Assembly: GCA_021325365.1 (NCBI GenBank)
Contig: JAJPHF010000173.1
Coordinates: 1-64,000, forward strand
Direction: 5' to 3'
DNA length: 64,000 bases
DNA from: Pseudomonadota bacterium
GTDB lineage: Bacteria; Chloroflexota; UBA6077; JAJPHF01
The notes under the pieces: model-generated
What the model saw: the letters and a program-made list of their open reading frames with translations, nothing else
What the model was told of the DNA's origin: nothing
The model's database searches: none
Translations under genes and position numbers: made by a program
In this document: positions 24,717 through 33,572 of the stretch, one piece after another
How the letters are laid out: every line of letters starts with the position of its first letter
Numbering within the stretch: position 1 is the stretch's first letter

Positions 24717-25838
24717 CTACCGGAGCCGCTCCAGCAGCCAGCTCACCATGATGTCGCGCGTCTGCGGCGTATGCCCCATATGCCCGCTTGGGAAGAAGCG
24801 CGCGTCCTTCGGGCTGCCGTGCTCCAGCAACGCGTACATGTCCTCGATAGGAAAGACGCTGTCGTACAGCCCATTCACCAGCAGCAGCGGCGCGCACGGC
24901 TGGTCGAGCACGCCCTGCGCCACGAGAGACAGCCGCGGCGCGTACTCCACCCAGTCCTCGTACGTCGCGCGGCCGAACGCGCACGCCAGCGTCTCCGCCA
25001 GCTCGAACGGGTACTCGCCCAACTGCGCCTTCGCGATCCACTCGGGCGTAAACGCGTGGTGGGCCGGCCCGCCCTGGTTGATCGCCGCGCGGATACGCTC
25101 GCGGTGCGTGTGCGCCACCTTCGTCGCCCAGTAGCCGCCCGTGCTGCCGCCCAGGATGGCGATGCGCTCGGCGTCGAGATCGGGCCGCGTGCCGATCCAG
25201 TCGAAAATCGCGTCCCACAGGCGCTCGGCGTCCTCCGAGCCAACAAGCGGCGCGTCCGCCACACCGGGCATGTCGATGGTCAGGCTCGCCAGGCCGGCCT
25301 CCAGAAAGCCGGCGTCGCGGCGCTCCTCCTTGAACGAGTCGATGCCGCCCCAGCACACCAGCACCGGCGGGCGCTCGACACCCCGCGGCTTCCGCAGGTA
25401 GCCGACGGCAACGCTGCCCTCGCCAGGCCGACCCCGGAACGGCATCTCCACCCGCTCCAGCGGCGGGTCGAAGTAGCGGGCTGCCGCCAGGTACATCGCC
25501 TGCGACTTCGGGTAGGCGCGGCGCTTGCTTGGCGAGTTGGGCGCCGGGTACCGCGCGACGTGGTAGTAGTCGTAGGCCAGCAGGTAGTTCTCCTGCGCGG
25601 CCTGCGCATCGCCGCGTGCCTCGGCCTCCCGCGCCCGCTCCTCGTACGGTGCGCCGACGGCCAGGAACGCCTCGGCCCAGGCGTCGCGGTCCACGGAGCT
25701 AAGCTGATTCAGCGCGCGCTCGACGTCCTCGTAGCGCGAGTAGGTGAACGGGTTACGGTGGCCCCGCGCGCGCTCCAGCATGAGCTGGCGCACTTCCTCC
25801 CAGGGACGCGCGCGCACGGTGCTCGGCGCCTCGGCCAT
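24717..25838 (-). CDS. Alpha/beta hydrolase, FrsA/pseudooxynicotine-hydrolase-like (copy 1)
   Basis: 373 residues; GGAGGAGTCC upstream of the ATG at 25838. The N-terminal ~130 residues are a helical cap region (RGDAQAAQENYLLAYDYYHV, PNSPSKRRAYPKSQAMYLAA), followed by the hydrolase core with VGSEDAERLWDAIFDWIG, nucleophile elbow GGSTGGYWATK, and the His in GHMGHTPQTRD near the end. This layout matches the FrsA-like hydrolases that include 2,6-dihydroxypseudooxynicotine hydrolase, which cleave C-C bonds in ring-derived ketones. Substrate unknown. It is the last gene of a seven-kilobase minus-strand transport operon and a tandem paralogue of the gene at 25868. Confidence 0.9.
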   Translation of the reverse strand: MAEAPSTVRARPWEEVRQLMLERARGHRNPFTYSRYEDVERALNQLSSVDRDAWAEAFLAVGAPYEERAREAEARGDAQAAQENYLLAYDYYHVARYPAPNSPSKRRAYPKSQAMYLAAARYFDPPLERVEMPFRGRPGEGSVAVGYLRKPRGVERPPVLVCWGGIDSFKEERRDAGFLEAGLASLTIDMPGVADAPLVGSEDAERLWDAIFDWIGTRPDLDAERIAILGGSTGGYWATKVAHTHRERIRAAINQGGPAHHAFTPEWIAKAQLGEYPFELAETLACAFGRATYEDWVEYAPRLSLVAQGVLDQPCAPLLLVNGLYDSVFPIEDMYALLEHGSPKDARFFPSGHMGHTPQTRDIMVSWLLERLR

Positions 25839-25867
25839 GGACTCCTCCAGTTCCCAGCAGTTAGCGA

Positions 25868-27046
25868 TTAGCCTCGCCTGACTGGCCTCGGGGGTTGCCT
25901 CATCCGACAGCCCGCCGAATCGCTCAGCGCTTGCTGCAGCCAGCGCGCGATGGTCGGCTCGATGTCGGGACTGCCGCCCATGTGGCCGCCCGGATAGAAG
26001 CGCGCCGCCTTCGGGCTGCCGTGCTCCAGCAGCAGGTACATGTCCGCGATCGGGAAGATGCTGTCCCGCACGCCGTTTACCAACAGCAGCGGCGCGCACG
26101 GCCGATCGAGGATACCCTGATCGAGCAGCGAGAGGCGCGGCGCGTACTCCACCCACTCGTCATAAGTTGCCCGACCAAAGGCGCTGGCCAGCGTCTCGGC
26201 TAGCTCGAACGGATACTCGCCGAGCTGCGCCTTGGCGATCCAGTCGGGCGCGAAGGCGTAGTGTGTGCAGCCGCCGTGATCGACGGCCGCCCGTAGCCGC
26301 TCACGGTGCGTGTGTGCCAGCTTCGCCGCCCAGTAGCCGCCGGTGCTCTGGCCGAGCACGGCGACCCGCTCGTCGTCCAGCTCCGGGCGCGTGGCGATCC
26401 AGTCGAAGATCGAGTCCCACATGCGCTCGGCGTCCTCCGACCCTACGAGCGGCGCGTCGCCCACTCCCGGCATGTCGATCAGCAGCGTCGCCAGGCCCAG
26501 CGCCAAGTAGGTCTCCGCGCGCCGCTCCTCCTTGAAGCCGTCGATGCCGCCCCAGATAACGACCACCGGCGCGGGTGCGTCGGTCGGCGCCCCTCGCGGG
26601 CCTCTCGGCAGCCGCAGGTAGCCGACGTTCGCGCTCCCCTCGCCGGGCCGGCCCGCGAACGGCATCTCGACGCGCTCCAGCGGCGGATCGAAGTAGCGCG
26701 CCGCTCGGAGAAAGTTCTCCTGACACTTGCGGTACGCCTGCAGCTTCCCGGGCGAGTTCGGCGCCGGGTACCGCGCGACGTGGTAGTAGTCATAGGCCAG
26801 CAGGTAATTCTCCCGCGCGGCGCGCGGGTCGCCACGCGCCTCGGCCTCCCGCGCCCGCATCTCGTATTTCGGCGCGAACGCGCTGAACGCTTCCGCCCAG
26901 GCGTCGCGGTCCAGCGAGTCCAGCCGGTCCAGCGCCCCCGCGACCTCGTCTTCCCTCACGTACAAGCACGGGTTGCGGTGAAACCGCGCGCGCTCCAGCA
27001 TCCCCTCGCGCACCTCGGCCAGCCGCCGCGGCCCCGGATCGGCCAT
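25868..27046 (-). CDS. Alpha/beta hydrolase, FrsA/pseudooxynicotine-hydrolase-like (copy 2)
   Basis: 392 residues from ATG 27046, with a perfect GGAGGAGAG upstream; the frame also opens at 27085 but without a ribosome binding site. Same architecture as the gene at 24717: cap region with GDPRAARENYLLAYDYYHVA, core with VVIWGGIDGFKEERR, elbow GQSTGGYWAAK, and GHMGGSPDIEPTI with the catalytic His. The two differ most in the cap and at the C-terminus (RMRQPPRPVRRG here). Tandem duplication with divergence implies two related substrates. 29 nt separate the two genes. Confidence 0.9.
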   Translation of the reverse strand: MADPGPRRLAEVREGMLERARFHRNPCLYVREDEVAGALDRLDSLDRDAWAEAFSAFAPKYEMRAREAEARGDPRAARENYLLAYDYYHVARYPAPNSPGKLQAYRKCQENFLRAARYFDPPLERVEMPFAGRPGEGSANVGYLRLPRGPRGAPTDAPAPVVVIWGGIDGFKEERRAETYLALGLATLLIDMPGVGDAPLVGSEDAERMWDSIFDWIATRPELDDERVAVLGQSTGGYWAAKLAHTHRERLRAAVDHGGCTHYAFAPDWIAKAQLGEYPFELAETLASAFGRATYDEWVEYAPRLSLLDQGILDRPCAPLLLVNGVRDSIFPIADMYLLLEHGSPKAARFYPGGHMGGSPDIEPTIARWLQQALSDSAGCRMRQPPRPVRRG

Positions 27047-27082
27047 CTCTCCTCCGGCATTGAGTCTCGATTTGGGTCGTCC

Positions 27083-27115
27083 CACTCAGCACTCAGCACC
27101 CAGCACTCGGCACTA
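27083..27115. repeat. Tandem heptamer array (CACTCAG)n
   Basis: Units CACTCAG, CACTCAG, CACCCAG, CACTCGG and a partial CACTAC, at 27083-27115, between the hydrolase start and the permease stop; the permease stop codon lies inside it. The heptamer is a sister of the GCACTCC array at 2363-2396. Confidence 0.85.
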
Positions 27116-28852
27116 CGCCGTCACCTGGCTGCGGCGGCCATACCACCAGAAGATGGCGATGAGCGGCACCAGCACGACCGTCATGATCAGCGTTACGGCC
27201 GCCGCCATGTTGCGGTTCCCCGAGAACCAGTAGCTCCAGACGACCGCCGGCAGCGTGATGCTGTCCTGGCTGGACAGGAACACCGCCACCGTTAGCTCGC
27301 GGTAGACGAGCAGCGCCGTCCAGATCCACACGGAGAGCAGCGTCGGCCGCAGCAGCGGCAGCATGATCCGCCACGCGGTGCGCCACGTCGACAGCCCCGC
27401 CGCGTAGGCCGCCTCCTCTAGCTCGCGGTGGATCTGCAGCAGCGAGCTGTTCAGCGCCCGCGTGGCGAAGGCGAGGCGCGCGATGACGTAGACGATCGCG
27501 ATCAGCCACACCGAGCCGTACAGCGGCAGCCAGCCGCGCACGACGAACAACGCCATGAGCAGCGCGCTGATCGCCAGGATCACCTCCGGCAGCGCGTGCG
27601 GCAAGAACGCCACGAACTCCAGCAGGTAGCGCGCCCGGGTGCGCGAGCGTACGACGAGCCAGGAGATGCAGAAGCCGAACAGCAGGACCGCGAGCGGCAC
27701 CACTAGTACCAGCAGCGCCGTGTTCCGCAGCCCGCGTAGTACCAGCGTCCAGTCGATACGCTCGAACTGCGCGGTCGAGAGCTGGCTGAGCATGTCCGCC
27801 GACGGCGCCGCCAGGTACGGCGTGAAGGCCACGTAAGCCAGCAGCAGGAACGGCAGCACCTTGGCCGCGAGCGCGTAGAGCGCGATATACACCCAGCCGC
27901 CGATCGCCCACCGCCCGAGCTTCACCGGCGTCGGCCGATAGCCCTTGCCGGTCACCACCTGGTAGCGGTGCCCCTGCCGCAGCACCTGGCCGTACCACAG
28001 CGTCAGCGCGACGGCGATGACGATCATGAACACACCCGCCGTTGCCGTGATGCCGTGCTCGGGCGTGCCCGCACCGGACGGATTCGCCTTCACGTAGATG
28101 TAGGTGCTGAGCATGTACACGCGGTTGCCCAGCCCAATGATGGCCGGAATGTCGAACGTCGCGATCCCGATGGTCACGATGTAGATCACGGCTGCCATGA
28201 TGCCCGGCTTGGCCAGCGGCAGGGTGATGCGGCGCATGGTCGTGGCGAAGCCCATCCCGTGGACCTGCGACGCCTCTTCCAGCGACGGGTTCATGGCGCG
28301 GAACATCTGAGCCGTGAGCACGAACCCCAGCGGGGCCAGGCTGAGCCCCTGGATGAAGCCCATGCCCACGGGCGTCGCGATGTCGATGGGCGCGTCGGCC
28401 AGCCCGAAGGTACCCATCAGCCACTGGTTGAGCAGGCCGATGCGCGGATGGGCGATGAACGTCCAGCCCATTGCCGTGTAGATGCCGGGGATCAGCAGGC
28501 CGAGGGTCATGATGGCGTAGATCGCCGCCTTGCCGCGCAGCGTGGTGCGCTCCACGAGCCAGGCAATCGGCAGGCCGATGGCGAGCGACACGAGCGTCGC
28601 CGTCGCCGCGAAGACGGCCGTGTTCAGCACGACCCGCAGCACGAACGGGTCGCCGAACAACGTCGCGTAGTTGTCCAGCGTATAGCTAGCGCTCGCCGTG
28701 CCGATCGTCCCCCGCTGCACGCTCACCCACAGCAGCACACCCACGAACAGCACGATCACGACGATCGGCGCCAGCGCCACGAGCAGCAGAGGCGAGACAG
28801 TCGGCAGGCGGCCCACCAACGGCCGCGGGATGCGCAGCGTTGCTTGCATCAT
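27113..28852 (-). CDS. ABC transporter permease, fused two-domain (FbpB/ThiP-like)
   Basis: 579 residues, about twelve membrane helices in two homologous halves. Each half carries an EAA loop for contact with the ATPase: EEASQVHGMGFATTMRRITL with PLAKPG, and EEAAYAAGLSTWRTAWRIML with PLLRPT. This is the fused permease architecture of ferric-iron, thiamine and aminoethylphosphonate importers. ATG ATG doublet at the start; the second ATG (28849) is better spaced from GGAGG. It forms a complete importer with the two binding proteins and the ATPase on its upstream side. Substrate not established. Confidence 0.93.
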   Translation of the reverse strand: MMQATLRIPRPLVGRLPTVSPLLLVALAPIVVIVLFVGVLLWVSVQRGTIGTASASYTLDNYATLFGDPFVLRVVLNTAVFAATATLVSLAIGLPIAWLVERTTLRGKAAIYAIMTLGLLIPGIYTAMGWTFIAHPRIGLLNQWLMGTFGLADAPIDIATPVGMGFIQGLSLAPLGFVLTAQMFRAMNPSLEEASQVHGMGFATTMRRITLPLAKPGIMAAVIYIVTIGIATFDIPAIIGLGNRVYMLSTYIYVKANPSGAGTPEHGITATAGVFMIVIAVALTLWYGQVLRQGHRYQVVTGKGYRPTPVKLGRWAIGGWVYIALYALAAKVLPFLLLAYVAFTPYLAAPSADMLSQLSTAQFERIDWTLVLRGLRNTALLVLVVPLAVLLFGFCISWLVVRSRTRARYLLEFVAFLPHALPEVILAISALLMALFVVRGWLPLYGSVWLIAIVYVIARLAFATRALNSSLLQIHRELEEAAYAAGLSTWRTAWRIMLPLLRPTLLSVWIWTALLVYRELTVAVFLSSQDSITLPAVVWSYWFSGNRNMAAAVTLIMTVVLVPLIAIFWWYGRRSQVTA

Positions 28853-28929
28853 CGCCTCCAGCCAGAGTCAGGGAGCAGGCAGCCGCCCAGGCCGCCCCGT
28901 CCCCCGTCACCTCGCCCCGGGTCCCCGTG

Positions 28930-30117
28930 TTAGTGCGCCCCCTCGCGCAGGATCTTCTCTAGCTCCTGCTGCTGCTCGGTGAAGCCGGGGCTCGAGAGCA
29001 GCCACTGCGGCGAGTTGTACGCCACCTTGCCGCCCGCGCTCTTCACCTGCTCCACCTGGTCCCGCAGGTGCGACTCGGGGAACAGCGGCAGGTCCATGCC
29101 GTCGAGCTTCCACAATAGCTCTTGCCCCTCGGGCGTGAGCAGATAGGCGACGAGCAGCGCCGCGGCATTCGGCGCGCTCGAGTTCTTCGGCACCGCGCCG
29201 TACCGCATGTGCAGCACGGTCGCCTCTTGCACGATGGCGTAGTCGATCGGCGCCCCGCGGCGCTTGAGGTCGAGGATGTCGTTGCCGCCGCAGCTAAACA
29301 CGAGCATCGCGAACTCCCCGCTGGTGAGGCGCTCGTTCTCGCCACAGCGGATCAGCCCGCTCACCTGCTGCGACAGCCGCCGCGTGTAGTCCAGCATCGC
29401 GTCCCGCCCGAGCATGTCCGGCATGGCGAACTCGCGCATCCCCGCGGCGTAGACGGTCGAGGCGATCTTCCCCTTCCACTTCGGCGCCAGCGGGTCTTCC
29501 AGGTGCCGTGGCACGTCGTCGCCCCGCACCAGGTTCGTGTTGTAAGCGATGCCTACGAGTGTGGTCCCGAAGGCCACGCCCGTGCCGTCCGGCGCGTATG
29601 GGTCGAAGGCCGGATCGGCGGGGATCGGCCGGTCGAGAATCGCCGGCCAGTCGATTGTGCGCAGCACGCCCGTGCGCAGCGCGTCGACCATGGCCGGGGC
29701 GTTGCCGAGGTAGACGTCCGTGCTGGCCGGCTGGCCGGCGGCGTTCTCCTGGGCCAGCAGCTCCATCAGCGCCTGCATGTCGCGGCCCGGGGTGAACTGC
29801 GCCTGGATGTTCAGGCCATACTTCTTGTTCATGCCCGCGACGATCTCGTTAAGGCCCGGCCCGCCGCCAAAGCTCGACGACGACCACTGCGCCTTCAGCA
29901 CCGTCTCGCCCTTCGCGCCGTCGATGAGCGCTTGCAGCGCCGGCGATACCGCCTCCCCCTGTACTGATGTCCCCGCCTGGGAAGCCGCGGGCGGCGGGGC
30001 GGCCGGCTGGGCCGCCGTCTGCGCGGGCGCCGCTGCGGGCGCACGCCCACAGGCCGCGGCCAGCAGCAGGAAGACCCCAAGTCCGCTCACGATAGTCGAG
30101 CGCCGGATCGGCTTCAT
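28930..30117 (-). CDS. Extracellular solute-binding lipoprotein (copy 1)
   Basis: 395 residues from ATG 30117. Lipobox VFLLLAAAC with lipidated Cys23, then a Pro/Ala-rich spacer. The rest is a type II periplasmic-binding fold of the iron/spermidine-like class: NEIVAGMNKKYGLNIQAQFT, DVYLGNAPAMVDALR and FDPYAPDGTGVAFGTTLVGI. About 75 nt upstream of the permease gene. It shares long stretches, including DPLAPKWKGKIAST and GMREFAMPDMLGRDAMLDY, with the binding protein at 30192. Ligand unknown; neither copy has a Tyr-rich ferric site that I could assign by eye. Confidence 0.93.
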   Translation of the reverse strand: MKPIRRSTIVSGLGVFLLLAAACGRAPAAAPAQTAAQPAAPPPAASQAGTSVQGEAVSPALQALIDGAKGETVLKAQWSSSSFGGGPGLNEIVAGMNKKYGLNIQAQFTPGRDMQALMELLAQENAAGQPASTDVYLGNAPAMVDALRTGVLRTIDWPAILDRPIPADPAFDPYAPDGTGVAFGTTLVGIAYNTNLVRGDDVPRHLEDPLAPKWKGKIASTVYAAGMREFAMPDMLGRDAMLDYTRRLSQQVSGLIRCGENERLTSGEFAMLVFSCGGNDILDLKRRGAPIDYAIVQEATVLHMRYGAVPKNSSAPNAAALLVAYLLTPEGQELLWKLDGMDLPLFPESHLRDQVEQVKSAGGKVAYNSPQWLLSSPGFTEQQQELEKILREGAH

Positions 30118-30191
30118 CGCCCCTGCCTTTCTCCACGGCCCGCGCGGCCCAGAATCTCCTCTCGGCGCGGCTGGCCAACGTGCCTGGCCCC

Positions 30192-31361
30192 CTACGGTCT
30201 GCTCTGCTGGAGGATCCCCTCCAGCTCGCGCTGCGTCTCCGCGAAGCCGGTCGCCGAGGCGAGCCACTGCGGCGAGTCGATCGCCAGCTTGCCGTGCGCC
30301 GCCCGCACCTCGTCCGCCAGCTTCTTCGTGTTCGCCTCGGGATAGAGGTGGTAGTCCACCGCGTCCAGCTTCCACAGCTCCGCCTGCCCCTCCGGCGTCT
30401 CCAGATAGGCGATGAGCAGCGCGGCGGCGTTCGGCGCGCTGGAGTTCTTCGGCACGCCGCCGTACATCATGTGGAAGACACTCGCCTCCTGCACGACCGT
30501 GTAGCCCACCGGCGCTCCCAGCTCGCGGAGCTTGGTGGCCTGCTGCCCGCCGCAGCTAAAGACGAGCATGGCGAACTCGCCGCTGCCCACCCGGTCGTCC
30601 TCCCCGCAGCGAATGAGGCCCCCCACTTGCTGCGACAGCCGCCGCGTGTAGTCCAGCATCGCGTCCCGCCCGAGCATGTCCGGCATGGCGAACTCACGCA
30701 TCCCTGCGGCATAGGGCGTCGAGGCGATCTTCCCCTTCCACTTCGGCGCTAGCGGGTCTTCCAGGTGGCGCGGCACGTCGTCGCCCCGCACCAGGTTCGT
30801 GTTGTACTCTACGCCGACGATGATGGTGCCGTAGGCGACCGCGATCCCGCCGGGCGCGACTGGATCAAAGCCGGGCTCGGATGGCGGCATGCGCTCCAGG
30901 ATCGCCGCCCAGTCCATTGGCCGCAGCGCCTGGCTCTGCTCCGCGTCGAGGATGGCTGGGGCGTTGCCGAAGTACACGTCGGTGCTCGCCGGCTGGCCGG
31001 CCGCCTGCTCCTGGGTGATGAGCGCCATCACGCCCTGCATGTCGCGGCCGGGAGTGAACTGCGCCTGCACGTTCAGGCCGTACTTCTGGTTCATCTGCGC
31101 GACGACTTCGCTGAAGCCCGAGGCGCCCCCGAGCAGGCCGCCGCCCCAGGTGCCCTTGAGCGTGGACTCTTTGCGCGCGCCCTCGACTAGGGTCGCCACC
31201 ACCGGCGGCAGCGAGGACGCGGCGGGCGCTGCGGCGGCGCTGCCGGCCGCTGCCTGCTCCACGGGCACGGGCGCGGCTGGCCGGCCAGTGGTGCATCCAG
31301 CGATCAGGAGCAGCACCGCGGCGTGGAGAGGGAGCCATGAGGCGCGGCGGGAGTGCTGCAT
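30192..31361 (-). CDS. Extracellular solute-binding lipoprotein (copy 2)
   Basis: 389 residues; CTGGAGGG before the ATG. Lipobox LLLIAGC (Cys23). Fold and layout are as in the paralogue: SEVVAQMNQKYGLNVQAQFT, FGNAPAILDAEQSQALR, AYGTIIVGVEYNTNLVRGDD. The gene shares almost identical DNA with the other copy over about 160 bp (30628-30785 against 29366-29525), while flanking coding sequence has diverged, which suggests gene conversion. Two receptors with one permease point to broadened ligand range. Confidence 0.93.
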   Translation of the reverse strand: MQHSRRASWLPLHAAVLLLIAGCTTGRPAAPVPVEQAAAGSAAAAPAASSLPPVVATLVEGARKESTLKGTWGGGLLGGASGFSEVVAQMNQKYGLNVQAQFTPGRDMQGVMALITQEQAAGQPASTDVYFGNAPAILDAEQSQALRPMDWAAILERMPPSEPGFDPVAPGGIAVAYGTIIVGVEYNTNLVRGDDVPRHLEDPLAPKWKGKIASTPYAAGMREFAMPDMLGRDAMLDYTRRLSQQVGGLIRCGEDDRVGSGEFAMLVFSCGGQQATKLRELGAPVGYTVVQEASVFHMMYGGVPKNSSAPNAAALLIAYLETPEGQAELWKLDAVDYHLYPEANTKKLADEVRAAHGKLAIDSPQWLASATGFAETQRELEGILQQSRP

Positions 31362-31475
31362 CGTGCCCTCCAGGTAGGCCCTTGCCGCTCGCAGTTGCCT
31401 GATCTTACGTCCGCCAGCCCCTCGGTCGCCAAGCCTCTGCCCGCGGCCCGGCTGCGCGCCCGGCCCGGCGCCCGC

Positions 31476-32612
31476 TCAGCCCGGTGCGCCCACCGCGCCG
31501 ACCTCCTCGCCCACCACGCCCGCCAGATCGTCCGCCTGCGCGGCGGGGAAGACCAGCACGTCGGCCGCCGCGACTTGCAGCCGCACCCGCCCGCCGTCGG
31601 CGCTGGGCAGCACGCGCCCCTTGCCCACCAGCGGCTGGCCGCACACCAGAACGGTGTACAGGAACTGATCGCCCAGGAACGTGTGCGCCGTCAGCGTGCC
31701 CGCCAGCACCGTGCGCTCGGCGCCCAGCGCGTCCTCGCTCGCCGTTAGCGCCTCGGGGCGGAACCCGACCAACACGGCCTCGCCACGGCTCGCCGCGCCG
31801 CCCACGCGGAGCGGCCCGATGGCCGTCTCCACGACGCCCGGCTCGACCACCCGGCCGCCCAGCCAGTTCACCTGGCCGAAGAACTCGGCCACCTCGGCGC
31901 GCGCCGGCGCACGGTACAGGCTCATCGGCGAGCCAACCTGCAATAGCTCGCCACGCCGCATCAGCGCGATCTTGTCGGCGACCGCCATCGCCTCCACCTG
32001 GTCGTGCGTCACGTAGAGCACGGTCGAGCCCAGGCGCTTCGCCAGCTCCCGAATCTTCCCCCGGACCTCCTCGCGCAGCCGCGCGTCGAGGTTGCTCAGC
32101 GGCTCGTCCATCAGCAGCAGCCGCGAGTTGACGGCGATGGCCCGCGCCAGCGCCACGCGCTGCTGCTGGCCGCCGCTGAGCAGCGTGGCCGAGCGATTCG
32201 CCAGGTCGTCAAGCTGTACCAGCCGCAGCGCCTCGTGGACGCGACTGGCCACCTCCCCGCGCGGCACGCGCTGCGCTCCCTCAGCCAGCGGCAGCGCCAC
32301 GTTCTCATAGACAGTCAGGTGAGGCCAGACCGCGTACGACTGGAAGACCATGCCCACCTTGCGCCGCTGGGTGGGCACCCAGGTCGGCGGCTGGTCGGCG
32401 AACACCGCCTGGCCGTCGATCCAGATCTCTCCGCGCTCCGGCGTCTCGAGCCCGGCCACGCAGCGGAGCAGGGTGGTCTTGCCCGATCCGCTGGCCCCCA
32501 CGATGACGAAGAACTCCCCCTCGGCCACGTCCACGTCGAGGCTCTTGAGCGCGGTTACCTGGCCGTCGGTCGCGCTGAACTGCTTGGTCAGGGCGCGAAT
32601 CGAGATCATCAT
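31476..32612 (-). CDS. ABC transporter ATP-binding protein (FbpC/PotA-like)
   Basis: 378 residues. Walker A GASGSGKTT at residues 39-47, Q-loop MVFQSYAVWPH, signature LLSGGQQQRVALARA, Walker B LLLMDEPLSNLD, and the switch His in YVTHDQVEAM. The C-terminal 140 residues form a TOBE regulatory domain (VLVGFRPEAL and FLGDQFLYTVLVCG). It energises the permease encoded 2.6 kb downstream. It is the first gene of the minus-strand operon; 115 nt separate it from the next binding protein. Confidence 0.95.
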   Translation of the reverse strand: MMISIRALTKQFSATDGQVTALKSLDVDVAEGEFFVIVGASGSGKTTLLRCVAGLETPERGEIWIDGQAVFADQPPTWVPTQRRKVGMVFQSYAVWPHLTVYENVALPLAEGAQRVPRGEVASRVHEALRLVQLDDLANRSATLLSGGQQQRVALARAIAVNSRLLLMDEPLSNLDARLREEVRGKIRELAKRLGSTVLYVTHDQVEAMAVADKIALMRRGELLQVGSPMSLYRAPARAEVAEFFGQVNWLGGRVVEPGVVETAIGPLRVGGAASRGEAVLVGFRPEALTASEDALGAERTVLAGTLTAHTFLGDQFLYTVLVCGQPLVGKGRVLPSADGGRVRLQVAAADVLVFPAAQADDLAGVVGEEVGAVGAPG

Positions 32613-32836
32613 GGCGGCTCGCTCCCACTCAGGCCGACCGGTTGGGTAGCAGTATAGCCGGTGTCACGGCGCGGTAGGCGGGATTCGCGCCCCCGGGGCG
32701 GCGCGAACGTGCACGCCGAGCCCGCAATTTGGTATCATGTTGCACGGCGAGAGCGCCTCCGGGTGCCCTCGTCGCATTATGCTCAGGGCGCGGCCCGACG
32801 GACCGCGTATTTTTGTGCGCCGAGGAGATACCCAGA

Positions 32837-33034
32837 ATGGCCAACGATGGCAAGCTGAACAAGAACGCCCTGGCGGGAAAGCGTGGCGCGTCGACGGCGC
32901 TGACCCCACACACGTGCCCGACCTGCAGCGAGCGGGTGCCCGAGAATCAGCTCCTGGTCGTGATGCAGCACACCGGTGGCAAGCGCGGCCGCACCCAGGG
33001 CTACCACCGCGCCTGCTACAAGCTGGTCGGCTAG
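32837..33034 (+). CDS. Small CCHC zinc-binding protein
   Basis: 65 residues from ATG 32837 after GAGGAGATACC. Four ligands are in a treble-clef-like arrangement: Cys27-x2-Cys30 (HTCPTCSERV) and His57-x2-Cys60 (YHRACYKL). The N-terminus is Lys/Asn-rich (GKLNKNALAGKRG). It has its own strong terminator and a possible -10 (TATCAT at 32733-32738). Such small zinc fingers often bind nucleic acid or act as rubrerythrin-like accessory proteins; no function can be named. Confidence 0.8.
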   Translation: MANDGKLNKNALAGKRGASTALTPHTCPTCSERVPENQLLVVMQHTGGKRGRTQGYHRACYKLVG

Positions 33035-33057
33035 CCCCACCGCGGCCCCGGCCCAAT

Positions 33058-33097
33058 AGAAGCCATGGCGGCGCGTCCGCGCCGGGCCATGGCTTCT
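33058..33097 (+). terminator. Intrinsic terminator of the zinc-protein gene
   Basis: 12-bp stem AGAAGCCATGGC (33058-33069) and complement (33086-33097), extended by an inner GGCGCG/CGCGCC stem, followed by TTTGTG. Twenty-four bases after the stop codon. Confidence 0.85.
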
Positions 33098-33250
33098 TTG
33101 TGTCTGGCGCCGCGCGCGTGGCACGCTATACTCCGGTGCAGGCGCAACGCGGGCCAGCCGACTGCGGTCGCCGCCACGCGCGTGCGTGTCGGCGCCGAGC
33201 CGCGAGCAGGCGAGGCGCCGCAGTCTCGACTGCAAAGGATGGGATCGATC

Positions 33251-33571
33251 ATGCCACGACAGAGCGCACCGCGTCTGGAGGCGGCGAGCCGTGAGGCGTC
33301 CCCCAACACCCCGTTCGGTATCTCGCGTTCGCCGAGCCAGCGCGTCGAGCTGGTCTTTGCGCTGCGCAACGGCGGCGTGTTAGCCGTCACCCACGACCTC
33401 GGCACGCCCGTGACGGCGGAGAGCCTGGAGAGGTTCTGCACCGAGCTACGGCAGAGCCTGGGGGGAGCGGGGGATTGGCGGGAGTTCGGCGACGCCTGGG
33501 CCGGTACCGGCCAGCGCTCGTACGTTCAGCTTAGCGAGGTCATCGGCTTCACCGCCCGGCCCGCGCGCTGA
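33251..33571 (+). CDS. Hypothetical protein
   Basis: 106 residues from ATG 33251, with AGGATGGG ending 7 nt upstream; an in-frame ATG at 33239 is too close to that site. The domain segment ISRSPSQRVELVFALRNGGV, LAVTHDLGTPVTAESLERFC and GQRSYVQLSEVIGFTARPAR suggests a compact beta-rich protein. No family was recognised. It converges on the next gene with only 1 nt between stops. A TATACT at 33127-33132 may be its -10. Confidence 0.65.
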   Translation: MPRQSAPRLEAASREASPNTPFGISRSPSQRVELVFALRNGGVLAVTHDLGTPVTAESLERFCTELRQSLGGAGDWREFGDAWAGTGQRSYVQLSEVIGFTARPAR

Positions 33572-33572
33572 G

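Noticed and set aside
25839..26156. Upstream extension of the copy-1 hydrolase to 479 residues
   Set aside because: The extra sequence is an out-of-frame shadow of the second hydrolase gene; GGAGGAGTCC before 25838 fixes the start.
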